Shown: positions 8,765 through 18,089 of the stretch, in pieces
Position numbering within the stretch: the stretch's first letter is position 1
Layout: each line of letters opens with the position of its first letter
Assembly: GCA_023135165.1 (NCBI GenBank)
Contig: JAGLTS010000024.1
Coordinates: 88,602 to 152,601 of the forward strand
From: Phycisphaerales bacterium
Lineage (GTDB): Bacteria > Planctomycetota > Phycisphaerae > Phycisphaerales > JAGLTS01
Direction: 5' to 3'
Length of the DNA: 64,000 nt
The notes under the pieces: model-generated
Databases searched by the model: none
What the model was told of the DNA's origin: nothing
What the model saw: only the letters and a program-made list of their open reading frames with translations
Position numbers and translations under genes: made by a program

Positions 8765-9427
8765 ATGCGCGTTGCCGCGGTGGTGCTGTTCGCGCTGAGT
8801 GCTTTGGGGTGCCATAGCAATCCACCGGATGTGTTCACGTTTGAAGGCCGACGATACGAGCAAATCAGTGCAGCCGTCATTGAGGCGATGCGGGCTGAAG
8901 GGTTCCAGGTCGATCGCAACGACCCTCGACTGGGCGTATTCACGAGCAAGCCGAAGACGTCGCCGACGCTGCTGGAGTTCTTCAAGCTGGACAACTCGAA
9001 CCTCGCCCAGACATGGGAGAGCACGGTCAACCAGCAGCGACGACGCGTGCGAGTCACCGTCGAGCCTGCGGACCTGCCGGAAACGCCGGATGCCGAGACG
9101 CTCGCCGCGATGACGCAGGTGACGGTCAACCCCCTGCCGCCGACGTTTGAGCAGCCCGAGGGATTGCTCGACTTGCGCGTCACGGTGTTTGTCGACCGCG
9201 CCCACAAGCCGCTCTGGCGAGTCGAGACGACGACCCGGCGACTAAGCACGCACGCCCGTGACCCGGCCCTCGAGGACAGACACATGCAGCCGATCTACTG
9301 GGAGCCGATCTCGCGCGACCCGCTCATGGAACGCAGGCTCATGCGGCGCATCATCGAGTGCACCATCGCCTCGCCCCAGGTTGCCGACGCCGTAACAGCC
9401 GATGTCAATCAATCAGGCTCCATGTGA
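8765..9427 (+). CDS. hypothetical lipoprotein
   Basis: This 220-residue exported protein of unknown function opens with MRVAAVVLFALSALGC, a short lipoprotein signal with the lipid-modified Cys at residue 16. The body is charged and beta-rich. It contains VFTFEGRRYEQISAAVIEAMRAEGFQVDRNDPRLGVFTSKP, which resembles small outer-membrane lipoproteins that carry one alpha/beta domain. The start at 8765 places the signal correctly; an in-frame ATG at 8723 would give an untypically long n-region. The gene stands alone, about 110 bases after the preceding gene and 160 before pepC. Confidence 0.7.
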   Translation: MRVAAVVLFALSALGCHSNPPDVFTFEGRRYEQISAAVIEAMRAEGFQVDRNDPRLGVFTSKPKTSPTLLEFFKLDNSNLAQTWESTVNQQRRRVRVTVEPADLPETPDAETLAAMTQVTVNPLPPTFEQPEGLLDLRVTVFVDRAHKPLWRVETTTRRLSTHARDPALEDRHMQPIYWEPISRDPLMERRLMRRIIECTIASPQVADAVTADVNQSGSM

Positions 9428-9588
9428 TCCGGCCGAATGCTCGGCTGCACGCGCCCGAACCGACCGCTACAGTATTCGTGGAGCTCCTGCGCTTCCCCCC
9501 ACCGCTGACCCCCACGGTTGGCCCTCCGCCGACCGAATCGCCGATGAACCGGACGCCGAGTCACCCCATCCCTGAGAGGAACCGTTCG

Positions 9589-10983
9589 ATGACCGCCACG
9601 CAGACGACCTCCGTGACCGCCCAAGCCCCTGCCTCCGACATCCGCTCCGCTGATCTCGGCGCGGACCTTCTCGCTCACCTGCGTGAGGCATTCGATGCCG
9701 ACCCGGCCGGCAAAATCGCCCAGAACGCCGTCACAAAGGTTCCCCTCGACGATGTCGCGCTCAACCGCTCCGTCGTCGTCAGCACCGACCATACCTTCTC
9801 ACACGTCCTCGACGACTGGACTGTCACCGATCAGCAGAAGTCCGGCCGATGCTGGATGTTCGCCGGTCTGAACCTCTTCCGCGTCGGTGCGATGAAGAAG
9901 ATGAATCTCAAGGAGTTCGAGTTCAGCCAGAGCTATACGCTCTTCTGGGACAAGCTCGAACGCGCGAACTACTTCCTCGAAACCATCATCGAGACCGCGG
10001 ATAAGCCCGTCGATGACCGCGTCGTCGCCCACCTGCTTGATCGTCCGCTCGACGACGGCGGCCAATGGAATATGTTCATCAACATCGTCAAGAAGCACGG
10101 CCTGGTCCCCAAGGCGTTCATGCCCGAGACGCAAAGCTCATCCAACACCGCGCGAATGAACAACATGTTGCTCGCGCGCCTGCGCGAAGGCGCCCGGACG
10201 CTTCGTAACCTGCGGGCAGGCGGAGCATCCGTTGACGAAACACGCAGCGCCAAGCACGACATCATGCGCGTCATCCACCGCATGCTCTACATCCACCTCG
10301 GAACGCCGCCGACCGAGTTCGACTGGCAGTGGAACGACAAGGACAAGAAGTTCCACCGTGACGGCATGATGACGCCGAAGCAGTTCGCGGAGAAATACAT
10401 CTCGCTTCCGCTCGATGACTACGTCTGTCTTGTGCATGATCCACGGCCGTCAAGCCCGACCGGCAGGACGTTCACCGTGCAACATCTCGGCAATGTCGTC
10501 GGCGGCGACATCGTGAAATACCTCAATGTTGACATCGACGTGATGAAGGATGTCGCCACGCGCATCATCACGGATGGCGAGCCGGTGTGGTTCGGCTGCG
10601 ATGTGGGCAAGATGATGCAACGCGACCTCGGCGTGTGGGATGCCGATCTCTATGAATACGGTGCGGTCTATGGCGCGCAGTTCGACCTCGACAAGCCGGG
10701 CCGGCTCGAATACCACCACACGCTCATGACGCACGCCATGCTCTTCACGGGCGTTGATGTCGTCGATGGAAAGGCCCGTCGCTGGCGCGTCGAGAACAGT
10801 TGGGGCGACGAGTCCGGCAAGAAGGGCTTCTACGTTATGAACGACTCATGGTTCGAGCAGTACATGTTCGAGATCGGAGCCCCAAAGAAGTACCTGCCCG
10901 CGGATCTGCAGCAGGCCCTCGATCTTGACCCGATCGTCCTGCCCCCGTGGGATCCCATGGGCGCGTTGGCCCTGGCTCGGTAG
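9589..10983 (+). CDS. pepC: aminopeptidase C / bleomycin hydrolase-type cysteine peptidase (C1B)
   Basis: This papain-fold aminopeptidase probably acts in the cytoplasm on N-terminal residues of peptides. The ATG at 9589 has GAGAGGA eight bases upstream; an in-frame ATG at 9544 does not. The catalytic triad is complete: Cys88 in QQKSGRCWMFA, His382 in MTHAMLFTGVD and Asn403 in RVENSWGD. The length of 464 residues fits the family (about 445-480). Other family segments are NLFRVGAMKKM and EFSQSYTLFWDKLERANYFLE. There is no signal peptide. It stands as a single gene between the hypothetical lipoprotein and the Pro-rich membrane protein. Confidence 0.94.
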   Translation: MTATQTTSVTAQAPASDIRSADLGADLLAHLREAFDADPAGKIAQNAVTKVPLDDVALNRSVVVSTDHTFSHVLDDWTVTDQQKSGRCWMFAGLNLFRVGAMKKMNLKEFEFSQSYTLFWDKLERANYFLETIIETADKPVDDRVVAHLLDRPLDDGGQWNMFINIVKKHGLVPKAFMPETQSSSNTARMNNMLLARLREGARTLRNLRAGGASVDETRSAKHDIMRVIHRMLYIHLGTPPTEFDWQWNDKDKKFHRDGMMTPKQFAEKYISLPLDDYVCLVHDPRPSSPTGRTFTVQHLGNVVGGDIVKYLNVDIDVMKDVATRIITDGEPVWFGCDVGKMMQRDLGVWDADLYEYGAVYGAQFDLDKPGRLEYHHTLMTHAMLFTGVDVVDGKARRWRVENSWGDESGKKGFYVMNDSWFEQYMFEIGAPKKYLPADLQQALDLDPIVLPPWDPMGALALAR

Positions 10984-11070
10984 CATCCGCGACCTGCCGC
11001 AGCTTTCCCCATCAGACGATCTCGATCACTTCCGGGTTCCGTCTGAAGCGGGCGCGTAGAATGGGTTGCC

Positions 11071-13761
11071 ATGACCGGCATCGATCGCATCGCGCGGGCA
11101 GCTCGACGACGCATCATCCTGGATTCACTCCAGCGACGTGCGGGGGGAATGACCATCATCGCGCTGACGGTGAGCTTCGTGCTGGTTGCCCTGGATCGGC
11201 TGCTGGGGCTTGACGCCTCCGCCTGGCTGCTGATCGCACTTCCAGTCGGCGTGGGGTTGGCGATCGCAGCCACCTTGGCGATGCTCGCTCGGCCGACCAC
11301 GATCCAGGCCCTCGCCCGTGTCGATCATGCGCTGCGATTGCACGATGCGCTCGGGTCGGCGGCGGCGGAATCACACACAGCAGACAACCAACGTCACGGG
11401 GCGATGCGCATTGCGTTCCGTGAACTCACACAGCGTCGGGCTGAGAAGCTCGCACCAACCGTCCATGTCGCACAGGCTCTCCCGATCACACTGAGCGGGC
11501 GATGGTCGTACGCGACCGGCATGGCGCTGATCGTCGGCCTCTCCGCGTGGCTGATGCCCTCCCTTGACCTGCTTCATGCGTCAACGCCGAGCGACGGCGA
11601 CTTGGCGCAGGCAGAGGCGCAGGATCGCCAGGCGAGAGAAGAGGTGGCGTCAACGATCCATGACGTGCGCGAGACGCTGGATTCAGCGGAGCTTGCCGCC
11701 GGGGTCGAAGATGAACTGGCGCGCCTCGATAACATGCTTGCGCAGCTCGACGCTGCACGGACGAGCGATGCGCTGCGGACCGAGGCTGCCGGCCGATTCG
11801 ATGAGTTGGCCGATCGAATCGACGAGCAGGCGCGCGATGAGCAGCGTGAGCTTGACGCGATCGCTGACGAGTTCCGTGCCCTGCCAAAACCTGAAGATGG
11901 ACCTGCCGAGTCGTTTGCCGACGCGCTATCCGGCAACGATTACGAGAATGCGATCGAGTCGCTCGATCAGCTCTCGCGCGATGTGGAGAAGATGGATGAA
12001 GCGCAGCGCCGGCAGGCGGCCGACCAGCTTCGCTCGCTTTCCAAACATCTTCAGGATCGTGCGGAGGCGCCAGAGCCGGGCGAGGCGCAGCCGGGCGGGG
12101 AATCCAGTGAAGCGGCACGCGAGTTGACCGAGCAGGGCCTGTCGGAGCCGGATGCCCGGCAGCTCTCGCAACTCGATGATGCCGAGGAGCTTCGCCGTGA
12201 GTTGGAGGAGCGAGGATTCGACCCCGCCGCAGCCGACCGACTGGCGCGTGAGACGATCGACCGTCGAGAACAGGCGCAGGCGGAGGCGTCGGCCGACGAC
12301 GAGCTACGCGATCTCGCCGACACGCTCGAACGCGCAGCCGACGAGTTGGAGCAGCCCCCGGACGAGCCGCCACCTGCCGACGAGTCGCCGACGCCGCCCG
12401 CCCCACCGAGCGAAGAGGAGCAGCCAGCCGAGCCGCAGGAGCAGCCGACGACCACGCCCGAGCCGGACCGGCCGAGTGACACATCACCGACGGAACCGAC
12501 GGAACCTGCGCCAGGCGCAAGTGAAGGTGCGCCACAACAGACCGAGCAGGCTGAAGACACGGAGGCTGAAGAGCAAGCGCCGCGATCAGACGAGTCCGAG
12601 GCAACCGAGCCGAGCGCGACACCGGACTCGGATGCCGTCCCGCAGCCAACTGATCAGCCCGAGTCCCCTCCCGAAACCGAACCAGGACCGGTTGAGACGC
12701 ACGATGAGGATCAGCCGGCCCAAGATGACCCGACCGGCACCCCCACCCCCACACCACCCCCAACCCCCACATCGCCCCCCGCCGGGACCGAACCGACGCC
12801 CTCACCAGACACTGAACCCAGCGAAGGTCAGCCGGCCCCGGACACCGACGAGCCTCCGACGCCGGACTCCACCACGCCGCCACCCGATCCCGGTGAGCAG
12901 CCGCCGTCCCAACCAGACCCCGAGCCCGGCACCGAAGCACCAGACACGCCAGCCGACCCGCCCGATACACCGAGCGAAGAACCCGCGCCGGAGGGTGGCC
13001 CCGACTCAACACCCATGCCCACGCCGGGCGAAAAACCCACCCCGGATGGCGACCCCGACTCAACACCCATGCCCACGCCGGGCGAAAAACCCACCCCGGA
13101 TGGCGACCCCGACTCAACACCCATGCCTGCGCCGAGCGATGCCCCCGACCCGACCGCACCTGATTCCCATCCCCCGCCCCCCGGAACTGACACCGATCCC
13201 ACGCCCGGCACCGGCACCGACCCTGGATCTCAACCCGACCGGTGGTCTCGACAGCTCGAAGACCATCTGAAACGCTTGCACGAACGCCGAGCGCGAACCG
13301 AACGCCAAAGGCAAGCGGCTGAGGACATCCGTGAGAAGTCAACCGACCTGCTCGACGGCCTGTCACCCGAAGAACAACAGCAACGGCAGCAATGGTCAAG
13401 GCTGCTGGACCGTTCCGACGAATACGAAACGGAGGCGCTCGACATCCGCCGGCCGGAGCAGGGCGATGAGCTTCGTGTGGTCGATGAGTGGACCAGCCCG
13501 CACAGCGAGCAGGAAGGTGAGGACGCGGTGCGAGGCACGGTCACGGGCAGCCCAGCGGATATCGCGCGTCAGTTCGAGCAGGCCCGTGAGGCGGCAGAGC
13601 GCGCCATCGAGGAGACACCGTTGCCGCCAAGGGCCAGAGAGGCCGTCCGACGCTACTTCCTGCGAGCGATGGAACTTATCGAGGATGACGGGGATTCCGA
13701 CAATGAGGCGGCTGAGTCCGGTGACGCTGAGCCGGATGCATCCGGGACGGACTCGGAGTGA
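11071..13761 (+). CDS. large Pro/Glu-rich membrane protein with coiled-coil ends
   Basis: This is an 896-residue protein of no recognised function. Two hydrophobic helices lie near residues 28-75, and another lies near 150 (SYATGMALIVGLSAWLMPSL). A long acidic helical region (about 185-430) is rich in Asp, Glu, Ala and Arg. Residues about 430-725 are almost entirely Pro, Glu, Thr, Ser and Asp, with exact tandem repeats. The C-terminal 170 residues are charged and helical (WSRQLEDHLKRLHERRARTERQRQ) and end in an acidic tail. It is coupled to the downstream double-VWA protein. Related pairs in planctomycetes sit in aerotolerance-like (Bat) clusters with MoxR and DUF58 genes, but neither is present here. 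A role in envelope structure or protein-complex assembly is inference. Confidence 0.8.
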   Translation: MTGIDRIARAARRRIILDSLQRRAGGMTIIALTVSFVLVALDRLLGLDASAWLLIALPVGVGLAIAATLAMLARPTTIQALARVDHALRLHDALGSAAAESHTADNQRHGAMRIAFRELTQRRAEKLAPTVHVAQALPITLSGRWSYATGMALIVGLSAWLMPSLDLLHASTPSDGDLAQAEAQDRQAREEVASTIHDVRETLDSAELAAGVEDELARLDNMLAQLDAARTSDALRTEAAGRFDELADRIDEQARDEQRELDAIADEFRALPKPEDGPAESFADALSGNDYENAIESLDQLSRDVEKMDEAQRRQAADQLRSLSKHLQDRAEAPEPGEAQPGGESSEAARELTEQGLSEPDARQLSQLDDAEELRRELEERGFDPAAADRLARETIDRREQAQAEASADDELRDLADTLERAADELEQPPDEPPPADESPTPPAPPSEEEQPAEPQEQPTTTPEPDRPSDTSPTEPTEPAPGASEGAPQQTEQAEDTEAEEQAPRSDESEATEPSATPDSDAVPQPTDQPESPPETEPGPVETHDEDQPAQDDPTGTPTPTPPPTPTSPPAGTEPTPSPDTEPSEGQPAPDTDEPPTPDSTTPPPDPGEQPPSQPDPEPGTEAPDTPADPPDTPSEEPAPEGGPDSTPMPTPGEKPTPDGDPDSTPMPTPGEKPTPDGDPDSTPMPAPSDAPDPTAPDSHPPPPGTDTDPTPGTGTDPGSQPDRWSRQLEDHLKRLHERRARTERQRQAAEDIREKSTDLLDGLSPEEQQQRQQWSRLLDRSDEYETEALDIRRPEQGDELRVVDEWTSPHSEQEGEDAVRGTVTGSPADIARQFEQAREAAERAIEETPLPPRAREAVRRYFLRAMELIEDDGDSDNEAAESGDAEPDASGTDSE
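12997..13125 (+). repeat. 54-bp in-frame tandem repeat in the Pro-rich gene
   Basis: The 54-bp unit (18 codons, encoding a segment with PDSTPMPTPGEKPTP) occurs at 12997-13050 and 13051-13104, differing only in the first codon (GGC versus GAC). A third partial copy runs to about 13125. Near-identity at synonymous sites points to recent slippage or unequal recombination. Confidence 0.9.
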
Positions 13762-13763
13762 AT

Positions 13764-16700
13764 ATGCGCTTTGACGAGCCCATGATGCTGCTCGTGGTAC
13801 TCATCGGCGTCCCGATGATCTGGCTCGGGCTGAGGAGCCTGCACATGCGGCCGCTTCGCCGATGGTCAGCGATCGTCGCGCGCCTCGCCGTCCTGACGCT
13901 TCTGTCCATGATGCTCGCCGGCACCGCTCTGGTGAGGGAAACGAACAAGGCGACGGTCATCGGCGTGATCGACGTCTCCGGCTCAGTGCGTGACTTCGTC
14001 CGACTGCCGCACGTGCCCGAAGAAGGGTACGGCGACTCATCACTTGCGTACCTCCGCTGGTGGTTTCGCAAGGCGGTCGCTGATCGCGGGCCGGATGATC
14101 GGTTCGGCCTGATCGTCTTCGACGGGACGACGTTCGCCGTCGCTGCGCCGACCGCAGGCGAGTATGCCGACGATCAACTGGATATTCGACTCGTGGATGG
14201 CACGAACATCGAGCAGGCAATCAGGCTCGCCGCCGCCATGTTCCCACCCGACGCGACCAGGCGCATCATCCTCGCCACGGATGGCAACGAGACAACGGGT
14301 GATGCTGTCGCAGCGGCTGTCGAGGCAGCGGGTGGTGCGCTTGCATCACGCACGCGATCACCAGCGGACGAATCCTACGCTGCCCGCACGCCGATCGATG
14401 TACTTCCGTTGCCATACCAGGTCAGGCGCGAGGTGATCGTCGAGTCGGTCGATGCACCACCGACCGCGCCGAGCGAATCAACGATCACATTGCGCATCAC
14501 GCTCAGCAGCACGGATGAGACGACTGGCATCCTGCAAGTGACACGAGAAGGCAGACCCGTCGATCTCAACGGTCAACGCACCGGCACCGGCCGACGCATC
14601 CGGCTCAGGCCCGGACGAAACGTCGAACTGGTCGAGGTCCCGCTCTCACTCAGCGTCGTCCACCGCTTTGAGGCGTTCTTCGAAGCGACCACGGCCACGG
14701 CTGACACGCTCGTCGGCAACAACCGCGGTGAGGCGTTCACCGTGTCGCCCGGCAAAGGCTCGGTCCTCATCGTTGATAACAACGAGAATCCCACCGGCGG
14801 TACGCTTGAGAACACGCTGCGTCGCTTGGCGATCAACACGCAGCGATTCCCAGCGAGCAGCCTGCCGCGCGACTTGCTCTCGCTTCACAAGTATGACCTC
14901 ATCATCTTGAACAACGTACCTGCCGAGCAGATTCCGCCCGCCAAGCAGCGCGCCATCGCGGAATACGTCTCGAAGCTCGGCGGCGGACTGGTGATGGTCG
15001 GCGGCGTTGACTCATTAGGGGCAGGTGGATGGAAAGGTACACCCCTGGAACCGATCCTTCCCGTGAAGCTTGATCTGCCTGAACAGCTCATCATTCCCAC
15101 CGCCGCCGTCGCCTTCATCCTCGACAACAGCAGTTCGATGTTCCATACCGTCTTCGGAACGGGCGAGACGCAACAGCAGATCGCCAACGAAGGCGCGGCG
15201 CTGGCGATCGAGACGCTCGATAAGACCGACCTCGTCACGGTCATCACCTTCAACAACACGGCGCGCGAGGTCGTGCCGCTTACCAAGAACGCCGACCCCA
15301 AGCAGATATCGCATCTCGTCCGAAGCATCGCACCAAGCGGAGGCACTCGCATGTATCCCGCGCTCGCTATGGCGCATGAGAGCCTCCGCGACTGCGAAGC
15401 GCAGGTCAAGCACGTCATCCTGCTCAGCGACGGCCGATCAATGCCCGGACCTTTCACCGAACTTGCGAAGCAGATGCGCAACGATCACATCACCGTCTCC
15501 ACCATTGCGGTCGGCGATGATGCGGATGATGCGACGCTGCGCGACATCGCGGATTACGGAGATGGAAAGTTCTATCGCGTGCATCAGCCGGCGCTCTTGC
15601 CTCGCATCTTCATCAAGGATGTACGTGTGGTTCGCAAGCCTCTGGTGCGTGAGATCCCGTTCAAGCCGGCGCTGCTGCCAAGCGGGTCGCCTCTCACGAC
15701 CGGGCTATCGACGCTGCCGACGCTCGACGGCCTGGTGCTCACACAGGCGAGGGAGGATGAAACCGTCACGCTGGCTGCGGTTCACCCGGACGGGTCGCCG
15801 GTTCTTGCGCATTGGAACGTCGAGTTGGGTCAGGTCGCAGCGTTCACATCGACTGCTGATGGCGAATGGGCGAGCCGGTGGATCCAGGGCGAGGCGTATC
15901 AAAAAGTGTGGGGCCAGATCGCGCGCGTCATCGCCAGGCCTGCCGCATCCGGCGACTCGGAACTGCGCGTGGAGATCACGGACGGCCTGCTGCACATCCG
16001 CCTCGACGCTGCGGATCGGCAAGGGACGCCGCTTGATTTGCTGACTGTTCCGGGATTCGTCTATCCGCCGACGGGCGACCCGGTGCGCGTGACGCTCAAC
16101 CAGACCGGGCCCGGCACGTATGAAGCGACGACGCGCGCCGAGGATGCGGGCAACTATGTCGTCGCGCTCACACCCCGAAAGGGCAACGTGCGCATGGCGC
16201 CGATCGTCGGCGGCGCGAACCGAGCGATCGGGCCGGAGTATGGCCGACTGCAATCCAATGAAGCGCTGCTCAAACGTATATCCGACATGACAGGCGGGCG
16301 ACTGCTCGCGCTCGACGATCCGTATTCCGCCGGACTATATGACCGGAGCACGCGCGCGCCGGTGTATGCATCGCAGCCGATCTGGATGTCACTCATGTGG
16401 TGGTGCCTGGGATTGCTGCTGCTGGACATCGGGACTCGACGTGTTGCGTGGGATCGTTATGTGAGCAAGGCGGCGGCGATCGAGTTCACGCGGCGCGCAG
16501 CGGAATCGGTGCGATCGCGCGGTCACGAAGCGACGGCAACGCTTGGCGCACTGCGCACGCGAAGCGACCAAGCTGAGTCGCAGCGGGATTCGCTCGCACA
16601 AGACGTGGACAAGCTCAAAGGCGACGGCGGCGTCATGAAGATCCCCAAACGTCAACGGAAAGGCGAAGAGACGCCCGCGACCGGAAAACCGTCAGCCCGT

Positions 16701-16889
16701 GATGTCCTAGATGCGCTGCGCCAACTTCAGCACGGACCCGCCGCGCCGACGCAGCCAACTGATTCCCCGGAGCAGGATGATGAACCGCGCGACGCTTCCG
16801 ACACGACATCCAGTCTGCTCGAAGCCAAACGAAGAGCCCGCGCCCGCTTCCACCACCCCGACGATGAACCGCCCGATGATTCGACGTAA
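13764..16889 (+). CDS. membrane protein with two VWA domains and a GATase-like middle
   Basis: This large envelope protein has about 1041 residues. Two N-terminal helices are followed by a first von Willebrand A domain with MIDAS motif DVSGS at 70-74. A beta-rich segment leads to a glutamine-amidotransferase-like region near 330-430 (VLIVDNNENP, YDLIILNNVPAEQIP, GGGLVMVGG). A second VWA domain has DNSSS at 454-458. One C-terminal helix (LMWWCLGLLLLDIG) and a charged cytoplasmic tail follow. VWA plus GATase-like architecture is typical of Bat-related planctomycete proteins. The ATG at 13764 has GGAG five bases upstream; a GTG at 13758 overlapping the upstream stop is the alternative. Coupling with the Pro-rich protein suggests a complex of the two. 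Confidence 0.87.
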   Translation: MRFDEPMMLLVVLIGVPMIWLGLRSLHMRPLRRWSAIVARLAVLTLLSMMLAGTALVRETNKATVIGVIDVSGSVRDFVRLPHVPEEGYGDSSLAYLRWWFRKAVADRGPDDRFGLIVFDGTTFAVAAPTAGEYADDQLDIRLVDGTNIEQAIRLAAAMFPPDATRRIILATDGNETTGDAVAAAVEAAGGALASRTRSPADESYAARTPIDVLPLPYQVRREVIVESVDAPPTAPSESTITLRITLSSTDETTGILQVTREGRPVDLNGQRTGTGRRIRLRPGRNVELVEVPLSLSVVHRFEAFFEATTATADTLVGNNRGEAFTVSPGKGSVLIVDNNENPTGGTLENTLRRLAINTQRFPASSLPRDLLSLHKYDLIILNNVPAEQIPPAKQRAIAEYVSKLGGGLVMVGGVDSLGAGGWKGTPLEPILPVKLDLPEQLIIPTAAVAFILDNSSSMFHTVFGTGETQQQIANEGAALAIETLDKTDLVTVITFNNTAREVVPLTKNADPKQISHLVRSIAPSGGTRMYPALAMAHESLRDCEAQVKHVILLSDGRSMPGPFTELAKQMRNDHITVSTIAVGDDADDATLRDIADYGDGKFYRVHQPALLPRIFIKDVRVVRKPLVREIPFKPALLPSGSPLTTGLSTLPTLDGLVLTQAREDETVTLAAVHPDGSPVLAHWNVELGQVAAFTSTADGEWASRWIQGEAYQKVWGQIARVIARPAASGDSELRVEITDGLLHIRLDAADRQGTPLDLLTVPGFVYPPTGDPVRVTLNQTGPGTYEATTRAEDAGNYVVALTPRKGNVRMAPIVGGANRAIGPEYGRLQSNEALLKRISDMTGGRLLALDDPYSAGLYDRSTRAPVYASQPIWMSLMWWCLGLLLLDIGTRRVAWDRYVSKAAAIEFTRRAAESVRSRGHEATATLGALRTRSDQAESQRDSLAQDVDKLKGDGGVMKIPKRQRKGEETPATGKPSARDVLDALRQLQHGPAAPTQPTDSPEQDDEPRDASDTTSSLLEAKRRARARFHHPDDEPPDDST

Positions 16890-16969
16890 GCACCGGCACC
16901 GGCAACCCACAGGCTGACACCGCCATTCGCGTTGGTGCGCCTTGCCAACCTCCTCTCCAGACACCGGTA

Positions 16970-17911
16970 TCACCCGAGTTCCAGCTCGCGGAGGCTCAGG
17001 CCGACGATGCCGAGCTTCTCCTTGATCTCCAGCAGGCTCGTTTGGCCGAAGTTCTTGACGCCCATCAGTTCCGCTTCGGTGCATGACGCCAGATCACCGT
17101 AGGTGCGGATGGTCAGCATCGAGAGGGCTTTGCGGGCACGGACGGAAAGCTCCATCTCGGCGACGGACTTGTTGAGCATGCCTTCCTTGCCCGTCCCCTT
17201 GAACTTCTCGAAGACTTCGCGACGGATCTGACGGTGCTGCTCTTCCAGCCCTTGCCCGAGGTGCAGCGCCTTGGCGGAGAGCATCTGCTTGATCTCGGTC
17301 AGGCTCGTCTCGCCGAAGTTCTTGTAGCCGAGCAACTCCGCCTCGGTGATCCGCAACAGGTCGCCGAGCGTGCGGATGTTCATCTTCTTGAGGCAGTTGC
17401 GTGCCCGGACGGAAAGCTCGAAATCCGTGACCGGCGTATCGAGCAGCGCGTTGTGCTTGAGGAGGTTGCGCTCCTGCTCCTCATCATAGAACATGTGCTC
17501 GGAAGCGGTGATGTCGCGCCAGTACAGGCGAGCTCGCTCGTGCAGCGGGTTGGTGTCAAGGACCTGCCGGACACATTTCTCCGCGAGTCCAAACTCACCG
17601 CGGTCCTCATACATGACCGCGAGGTTGAGCAGGGCGTTGACCGGTGCGGGCGAGGAGAGACAGCACTTCTCGTAGAGGCTGATCGCTTCATCCTCTTCGC
17701 CGACGAGGTTCAGGCAATACGCGAGCCGGAACAGGTACTGGGCGTTGTCCGGATCGGCGTTGGCAGCTTTGCGGTAGTGCGTGATCGCCTCTTCCCGCTC
17801 GTAGCGTTCCTCCGCCTCTTTCCCTGCTTCGTGGTGGGCCTTGGCATCCTCCGGGTCGCGGATGCTCGTCTCACTTGTTCCGATCAGGACGTCCATCGGG
17901 TTCTGCGACAT
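16970..17911 (-). CDS. TPR protein with two tandem RNA polymerase alpha-CTD-like domains
   Basis: This 313-residue protein combines three or so TPR units (about residues 28-135) with two helix-hairpin-helix domains that closely resemble the C-terminal domain of RNA polymerase alpha. Domain 1 (about 155-225) reads FELSVRARNCLKKMNIRTLG, then AELLGYKNFGETSLTEIK. Domain 2 (about 245-310) reads MELSVRARKALSMLTIRTYG, then AELMGVKNFGQTSLLEIK. The residue matching E. coli Arg265 is kept in both; the Asn268 position is Asn in domain 1 and Lys in domain 2; the Lys298 position is Thr in both. GGAG lies seven bases before the ATG. It is not rpoA itself, because the N-terminal assembly domain is absent. 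Roles in promoter upstream-element or activator contact are inference. Confidence 0.88.
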   Translation of the reverse strand: MSQNPMDVLIGTSETSIRDPEDAKAHHEAGKEAEERYEREEAITHYRKAANADPDNAQYLFRLAYCLNLVGEEDEAISLYEKCCLSSPAPVNALLNLAVMYEDRGEFGLAEKCVRQVLDTNPLHERARLYWRDITASEHMFYDEEQERNLLKHNALLDTPVTDFELSVRARNCLKKMNIRTLGDLLRITEAELLGYKNFGETSLTEIKQMLSAKALHLGQGLEEQHRQIRREVFEKFKGTGKEGMLNKSVAEMELSVRARKALSMLTIRTYGDLASCTEAELMGVKNFGQTSLLEIKEKLGIVGLSLRELELG

Positions 17912-17971
17912 GCGTTAGCTCCAAGCGCGTACCTGCGGCTGCTCCTGGCCTGTGCCAAGCGTGAATGGGGT

Positions 17972-18000
17972 ATCGTAGGAGAATCGAGGGCGGCAAACAA
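17972..18000 (-). promoter_or_regulatory. candidate promoter of the TPR/alpha-CTD gene
   Basis: On the minus strand TTGTTT (17995-18000) and TACGAT (17972-17977) are separated by 17 bases, close to sigma70 spacing. They lie about 60 bases upstream of the ATG at 17911. This is a match by eye in GC-rich DNA and remains tentative. Confidence 0.35.
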
Positions 18001-18089
18001 ACGCCCAGCCGTGATCGGAAGGTATGGGTTGGTCAGGAGAACCCGGAGCGGCACGTATCGGGCCGGATTCGCGAGGTGGGCTGCCCTGC

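Noticed and set aside
11486..13399. Long open frame on the minus strand opposite the Pro-rich gene
   Set aside because: It arises from the unusual codon composition of the repetitive gene; the plus-strand protein has membrane helices and coupling to its neighbour.
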